The notes beneath the pieces are model-generated. The model was given only the letters and a program-made list of their open reading frames with translations, searched no databases and was not told the origin of the DNA. Shown one piece after another: positions 58,522 through 64,000 of a stretch of 64,000 nt of DNA (position 1 is its first letter; every line of letters begins with the position of its first letter). The position numbers and the translations under genes are program-made. Origin of the DNA: Favolaschia claudopus (lineage: Eukaryota > Basidiomycota > Agaricomycetes > Agaricales > Mycenaceae); assembly GCA_037176885.1 (NCBI GenBank), contig JAWWNJ010000002.1, positions 2,728,001 to 2,792,000 on the forward strand, given 5' to 3'.

Positions 58522-59767
58522 CTAAAACATCGAAGATGCCTGCACAACAAGCCAAGTTGTTGGCTCCTCGTGGATGGCGCCGTCGGAAAGAGACCTCGTC
58601 AAAATACCTCCCCGCACGGATGTGACGTTGGCGGAGATGGCGGCACGGCGCAGCGTCGGACAGGCAGCCATGATGTCTCGACCCACGTTAAGTATGCCGT
58701 CGTACTCGTCCAGAGAGTGGTGGGTTTGACTGACGCCATCCACAACGAAGTGACTGATATGTTGTACCTGGAGTATCAGACTTTCTAGTCGTTTGAATCG
58801 GCGTAGGGTCATTTGAGAGATGCCGCCGTGATGGCAGTCGAGTTGGTACTATTCAAATAGTGAGCAAGTTCCAAGATCTGAAAAAGAGACGCAAAGTACG
58901 CACACCTGGGTACATGTCGAGAACACCTAGGTGCAACAGATTCGGGAGGGTTTCGGCGACCTGCCTGATCAGCATGTCGATGACGCCCTCACGAGGCTGT
59001 TTCAGCCAGTGGACCTGCCAACGTGGTTGCCAGAGATTCAAAGTTGTGAGGCTCGTCTCGTATCGCTTTAATTGGGGTATATATACGAGTAGCGAGGTCT
59101 CGATACGCTGCAAAGCCCTTCCCACTGGAAGATTGCCGATATCGTTCGTCTTTATGGCGATGATGTTGGGAAGCAGCTTCGCTACTGGGTCCAGAGCGCA
59201 GACATTGCGTTCACAGTCCAGCAGGTGAAGCTCGGTTTGGTTTCGCCAAAAGGCCATGATCGATCCTTCGTCGAAATAATGATTGACGAATTTTGTTAGG
59301 CGGAACGAGCATTTATTTAGCAATGAGCCTTGGAAGGAACCGTAGCGGGGGTTCTCGCTTGGTCCAAAGACGCGTAGCTCCTTCAGATTGACGCACAGTG
59401 CCAACGCGCGCCCAAGCTTGCTAGTGATGGAAGGCTCCAATGATAGTGGGAGTTGGAGAACCAGTGAGTGTACGTATTCGCCGAGGTATGGATTCTTCGA
59501 CGTGGACGTTGACCATGATTTCAGCCTCCGCGTAGAGCCCCATTCTTTTTCATCGACGCGTAGATCAACCGAATGGTAGAGGAGGCGTTCGCCTTGTGAT
59601 CGAAAGGTGCGAGACACCATGCATAAGGCGCGAAGCCCTCGCTTGGTCGAGATTATGTCGCAGATAATTGCACAGATTTCTGGAGGGATAAGAGTGGGGG
59701 GACGCCGTGTCGTCGCGTCGACCTCAGAATGCAGTCGGCGTGTTGTAGTTTTAGCGCGTTTGACCAT
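58522..59767 (-). CDS. F-box protein, family member 3
   Basis: Two exons (58904-59767, 58522-58848; intron 55 nt) give 396 residues from ATG 59767 (MVKRAKTTTRRLHSEVDATT). F-box-like segment LIPPEICAIICDIISTKRGL with RLLYHSVDLRV; the leucine-rich middle includes YVHSLVLQLPLSLEPSITSK, LKELRVFGPSENP, FQGSLLNKCSFRLTKFVNHY, AFWRNQTELHLLDC and NIIAIKTNDIGNLPVGRALQ. The second exon holds HHGGISQMTLRRFKRLESLI and ACPTLRRAAI. The intron is at the same position and phase as in the other three copies. Confidence 0.88.
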
Positions 59768-60290
59768 TTTAGGTGAAACTGAGTCCTAGAGTGAGCTACG
59801 AGATAAAGATGAGGTAGAGAAACATACCGAGGGTGCCCGTGTAATAGGAATATGTGGTGATAGCGGTAAACAAGAAAAGTGGGAAACTGAGATCAAAACC
59901 GTCATATCATCACGTGGCTGTGACTGATGGCGAATTCAAGCTGTGCTGTGGCTTTAGAATATTAACGTTGCACTCCGAGAGACTCCGAGCATCTGAAGTC
60001 GCCCCGGGCAAGGCACATGGATCCTGATGTAAGGCGGCTGCACCGGACCAGGGTAAGACCTGATGATCGGACAATTCTCTTTGAGGCTTATTCAAAGTTT
60101 TTGGCGCGTCACGCGAACAACGGCGGCATCCGCACTCAATCCCGATATTGTCTTCAATTTATTCCGAGTGCCGACGCAAATTCCTCACTCACAAGCGCTC
60201 CGCGGGTTCTTTTTTTATCAAGTACGCTAAATATCCATGTTTCTGTTAGTACCTTCTCGCCACGACTCCGCCCTTTTATTGCAGATCTCT
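59768..60290. other. Intergenic region between F-box members 3 and 4
   Basis: Promoter of member 3 and 3' flank of member 4. No other feature was seen. Confidence 0.5.
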
Positions 60291-61589
60291 TCACCGCCCT
60301 ACGGGTTCCCAAAACATAGAAAGCGCCTGGACTTCGGTCCAGGTCTTTGGCTCCCCACGAATAGCACCTTCAGAATGGGACCTCGTCCATACACCGCCAT
60401 GTATCTCGGAGACTTTGGCGGAGATTGCGACGCGACGGAGGGTCGTACACGCAGCCATTATTTCGCGGCCTGCGTCAGATATGCCAGACAAACTGGCCAG
60501 AGAGTGATATGTTTCTCTGACTCCAGTTGCCATTGCTGCATGAGGATGGTGGTGTGCGCTGACAGCCAGATCCCTGTATCCCTTGGGCTGGAGTATGAGG
60601 GTCTCGAGCTTTTTGAACTGCCAGAGCCGTGCTTTCGGGATGTAGCATTGGCGAAAATGATTAATGCGTTCGGGCTATGGAGCATGAATAGTGAGTCAAT
60701 TGAGTATCAAAAGGATGCTGAGACCAACGTTTATGGAGCGGTCGAGGTCCTCCTCGCTCTCCAGAATCCCGAAATGCAGAAGGTTCGGAAGCGTATCGGC
60801 GACCAGTCGGACGGTGTGTTCAATGCTACAGCCAGCGAAGAGGTTCAAGGTCGTGAGGCTCGCTCCGTATCGCACCAAACGAGAGAAGTCCTTGAAATAT
60901 GCCACTTCGATACGCTCCAGAGACCGTTCGTCAGGGAGATCTTCCGCATTATACGCCTTTACAGCGACAAGTTTGGGCAGGATCATCGACTGCGCGTCTA
61001 TGGAGCACACATTTCGATCGCTTACCACCACGCGAATTTCTGTCTGCTTCCTCCAGAACTCCATGATACACTTGTTGTCAAAGTACCGATTCTGAAATGT
61101 CGTCAATCGGAACGAGCATTTGTTGATTAACGATCCCTGGAAAGAGCCGTAATTGCTCCCCAATGGACTAAAGATGCGGAGCTCTTTGAGGTTAACACAT
61201 TGGGCAAGCGCACGCCCGAGTTTCGTGAAGGTGGAGGCCTCCAATGCCACCGTTTCCGGAAGGCGGATGATGAGGCAGCGAACATATTTGGCCAGATATG
61301 TGTGCTTTGAGGTGGCAGTTGCCCACGAATTTAGTCTGCGCAGGTAGACTAAACCGTCTAAACCTTGGGACAGGTTGATAGAGCGGTACAGGAAAGGTTC
61401 GGCCTCGGAACGAAAGGCACTCGAGATTGCGCACAGAACCAGAAGGTCCCGCTCGTCTGCCACCATGCTGCAGATTATAGCGCAAATTTCTGGAGGGATA
61501 GACAATGTGGGAGAAGGCCGCAACGGCGCGGGGGGTGCAGCTTCAAGTTGAGAGCGACGGGTTCGAGAATTTTTCAATCGTTTGACCAT
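60291..61589 (-). CDS. F-box protein, family member 4
   Basis: Two exons (60729-61589, 60291-60674; intron 54 nt) give 414 residues from ATG 61589 (MVKRLKNSRTRRSQLEAAPP). F-box-like SIPPEICAIICSMVADERDL with PFLYRSINLS; middle repeats YVRCLIIRLPETVALEASTF, LKELRIFS, FQGSLINKCSFRLTTFQNRY and EFWRKQTEIRVVVSDRNVCS. It differs from its paralogues: the leucine-rich segment after EDLPDERSLERIE is shortened, the second exon starts with a divergent PERINHFRQCYIPKARLWQF, and the C-terminus is extended by WEPVGR. ACTTLRRVAI keeps the family signature. It may be evolving under weaker constraint. Confidence 0.85.
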
Positions 61590-62018
61590 CTTAAGATCGC
61601 AAAGTCGTAGTTTAGTCCAAATAAGGGTTGCAGGAGCCAGCATGCGCGTACCCTGATTGGAGGTTGGATTCGTTCTGAATCGATTATCGAGGGGGAGTCA
61701 AGGTTAGGAGCAAGTTGCCAAACGCGAGATGTCACGACAATTGTCACACTCGTCCCTTTCACGTGATGGCGATCTTCTCCTCCCCTCAACCACGTCGTCT
61801 GAGTCGTCAAGCTTTCAAGCCCACCCATCTCGAGTTCCTGGGCTGTTCACAACGTTCACAACGTGAACCTGATACAACGGTCGACACAAGCGCTGGGTTA
61901 TTCTTTCTGGTATCTCACGAGACATCTATAGCCTACTTTAGGCTACTTTGCGGACTGTTCAGCTCGAAGTCTTTGGATTCTAAGCCGCAACCGAAGATTT
62001 TACGAACTTGAAGATCTC
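61590..62018. other. Intergenic region
   Basis: Promoter side of F-box member 4. Nothing else was recognised. Confidence 0.5.
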
Positions 62019-62399
62019 ATGGTCGAGATTCTAGACAACTGTTACTTTGGGATATATAACTTGCTGAACGAATACGTTGATTTACCCGTTTCCCAATGTC
62101 CGAACAGAGGCGTTGTGGAAAATGACCCCGCCCTTGGTAAAACTGACGATGCTATGAAGATTCAAGACTCCTTTGAAATTGAAGACGTTGGGCAAAGGCG
62201 TCTGACAATCCGTGGACAATGGCGCGAAGACGAGGAACCAGTTTGGGTATTTCGGTACCAACTCGATCCTGCAATTTCGGCCAATGCAGACACTCGGATT
62301 TCTCAAGAAAATGTACGAACACTCACCAAACTTGACGCTCTTCAAGTGCATCCTCTGTTCACCCGGTCCACAATTTCAGCCAAGCTCAAAACTCTCTGA
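62019..62399 (+). CDS. Short hypothetical protein (126 aa), doubtful
   Basis: A single open frame from ATG 62019 (MVEILDNCYFGIYNLLNEYV) to a stop at 62399, with a charged, ordinary composition (DSFEIEDVGQRRLTIRGQWR, EEPVWVFRYQLDPAISANAD). No domain, no paralogue in the window and no clear introns. It could be a real small gene, a gene fragment or chance. Confidence 0.3.
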   Translation: MVEILDNCYFGIYNLLNEYVDLPVSQCPNRGVVENDPALGKTDDAMKIQDSFEIEDVGQRRLTIRGQWREDEEPVWVFRYQLDPAISANADTRISQENVRTLTKLDALQVHPLFTRSTISAKLKTL

Positions 62400-62789
62400 C
62401 CAATCTGGTCAGCATATTTGCTTCGGTAGGTTGAGCCTTCCTGTCGTTGTTTCAAGGCGATTTACGGTGTTCTCGTATGCAGTCTATCATACATCCCTTC
62501 CGTCCTTTGAATGCCTTCAAGTTCTCTCCTTCCAGCCCCACTTTTTTGTTCTGGATAAATCGCTACAAGAGCATTCCGTGACATGCATGAAGCTCATCTC
62601 TAGGCATTGCATCTGAAATTTCGAGATCGACCACCCACTACCTTTCCGACTTCCCCAATTTTTATGCTTGGCTGATATTGTTGCTTTTGGATGAAAGCTC
62701 GTCCCCCTTCTACACGGTATTTACGCTTGTTGATCGAACGATATGACTCACGATCATCGCGTCATTCGCATCGTCAATCTCACTCTACC
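62400..62789. other. Promoter region of the dehydrogenase gene
   Basis: Between the doubtful 126-aa frame and the SDR start codon. No feature was recognised. Confidence 0.45.
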
Positions 62790-64000
62790 ATGTTGTCGAC
62801 CTCGTCGCGCTCGTCGACGCGCTCGCGTGGACCTTCTCCAAAGCGCCCGTGAGCACTTGCTGTAAACGATTGGATAATTAACTCATTCATGATATAGCGC
62901 CCTCTTCGGCTCGGCCTCTTTCGATCCCGCGAACGCTGTTGACCCAGACGGTACCCATCCCGTTTTGCAGGAGGGTAGAGTCGTTGTCATCACTGGTGCA
63001 GCGGGTGGTATCGGTAGCGCCGCAGCGGTGCGTCGCATATCGTCGTGTATTCATTGGATGTTGGTATCTGAGCCAACCACACAGCGTGCATTTGCCCAAC
63101 TCAACATGAAAATCGCGCTCGCAGACGTTCCCAGCACTCTCCCCGCACTTAACGCTCTCGCAGCAAGTCTCGCTGCTCAGGTGGGCGAACAGAACGTGCT
63201 CGTCGTACCCACGGATGTATCGGTCGTGGCCGAAGTGGAAAAGCTCAAGGATACGGTGTACGATGCTTGGAGTGAGGTGCGGATAATTTTCTTCGCATAT
63301 GTTTCTATGCCCACGAGGATTCTGTTTTCAGGTTGCTGTACTCATGAACAACGCCGGGATTGGTGGTCTCGATGGTGTTAATGGTGGAGCTACCTCTTCT
63401 CGTTTCACCCTTATCAGCCTCAACGACGCTAGGCACCTCTTGGGGCGGCCTTGACTCGTGGCATGCCGTCTTCAACGTGAATCTCTTCGGCATCGTTAAT
63501 GTTCAGCAAGTCTTCGTCCCTGTAAGCTTCATCTCTATCTTTCCGCCGCGGCCAAGCCGCGACTCGCGAGTGACGTCTCGCAACTATCTTTGTCGAAAGA
63601 TAGCATGCAACGTGTCATTCGAAGTCTAATCTCTTCCACTTTTATCAGGCGATGCTACACCAAGAAAACCCCGCAATGGTAATCAACACGGGGAGTAAGC
63701 AGGGAATCACGAACCCACCGTCTGTATCGCAACATCATTTCCCCATATCAGCGCTGACTGTTTGCGATATCGCTCAGAGGTAATACGGCCTATAATGCCT
63801 CCAAAGCAGCCGTCAAGTCATTGACCGAGGGTCTGGCCCACGCGCTGAGGGAGAGGAATGGTGGTCATGGGCACGGCGGAGGGGTCAGTGCGCATCTGTT
63901 TGTGTAAGTGACTATCTTCGTGTCTGCCTACCGACGCTAACCTCATTTCTCAGACCGGGATATACCTTCACAGGTCTGACCGGTGCCAACTCTGGCAAAG
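62790..64000 (+). CDS. Short-chain dehydrogenase/reductase, 3'-truncated by the window edge
   Basis: An NAD(P)(H)-dependent oxidoreductase of the classical SDR family. Exons start at ATG 62790 (MLSTSSRSSTRSRGPSPKRP). The cofactor motif is VVVITGAAGGIGSAAA, interrupted by an intron before RAFAQLNMKIALADVP. Then VPTDVSV, VAVLMNNAGIGGLDGTSWGG, VNLFGIVNVQ, MVINTGSKQG and the catalytic YNASKAAVKSLTEGLAHAL. The join GGLDG-TSWGG uses a 59-nt intron beginning at GTGTTAATGG (about 63374). The last visible exon reads PGYTFTGLTGANSGK and is cut by the window end. Substrate cannot be predicted. Confidence 0.9.

Noticed and set aside
63374..63432. A 31-nt intron or frameshift in the SDR gene at 63402-63432
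   Set aside because: A 59-nt GT-AG intron starting at about 63374 gives a perfect join (GGLDG-TSWGG), so no anomaly is needed.
1..64000. CRISPR arrays, bacterial operons, riboswitches
   Set aside because: The sequence is fungal nuclear DNA with spliceosomal introns; no spaced direct-repeat array of that kind was seen.

Overview
The window is from a filamentous fungus, almost certainly a mushroom-forming basidiomycete (Agaricomycetes). The genes are dense, carry many 45-65 nt GT-AG introns, and include basidiomycete families: an expanded F-box family, a KDZ transposon and long serine/proline-rich disordered proteins. All exon models were read by eye from splice signals, reading phase and protein similarity; no search or alignment program was run.

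Layout. 1-4229 (+) is the 3' part of cohesin SMC1. 4902-6125 (-) is a lysophosphatidate acyltransferase. 6520-7140 (-) is a decayed, unidentified coding remnant. 7993-9762 and 10251-11858 (+) are tandem paralogues that look like degenerate protein kinases. 12339-13566 (-) is the first of four F-box paralogues. 14196-15134 (-) is PAPS reductase and 15979-16854 (-) is the HIG1-domain respiratory factor Rcf2. 17162-28960 is a structurally complete 11.8-kb KDZ-superfamily DNA transposon. 29799-32917 (-) is nucleoporin Nup98 and 33136-37333 (+) is RNA polymerase I subunit 2. 37568-40895 (-) encodes a protein with an H2A-like histone-fold segment, 41304-42772 (-) a three-zinc-finger protein, 42884-45781 (-) and 46088-47324 (-) unrecognised disordered proteins. 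47995-48066 is tRNA-His. 49477-52394 (+) is an unrecognised protein with a possible FHA segment. 52563-53272 is a small terminal-inverted-repeat element. 53501-54728 (+), 58522-59767 (-) and 60291-61589 (-) are three more F-box paralogues, with a disordered protein at 55426-57724 (+) between. 62790-64000 (+) is a short-chain dehydrogenase cut by the window end.

The most notable object is the KDZ element. It has 107-bp terminal inverted repeats (four mismatches), a perfect 8-bp target duplication (CGACATCA), and three genes. One is a 1395-aa transposase with a Cys cluster and a fused C-terminal Ulp1-type cysteine protease. The second is a 1388-aa protein of unknown function, the third a 222-aa basic protein on the opposite strand. 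The transposase and protease frames are open and the key residues are present, so the copy looks recent and possibly active. Inside it lie an array of 23-bp ACGCGT-type repeats in the shared promoter region and many scattered GCCTCCG/CGGAGGC motifs.

Most other genes are single-copy housekeeping genes (cohesion, lipid synthesis, sulfate assimilation, respiration, nuclear pore, rRNA transcription) with no operon-like relationship. The accessory layer is the transposon, the small inverted-repeat element, the kinase-like pair, the F-box family and a 33-nt repeat found three times.
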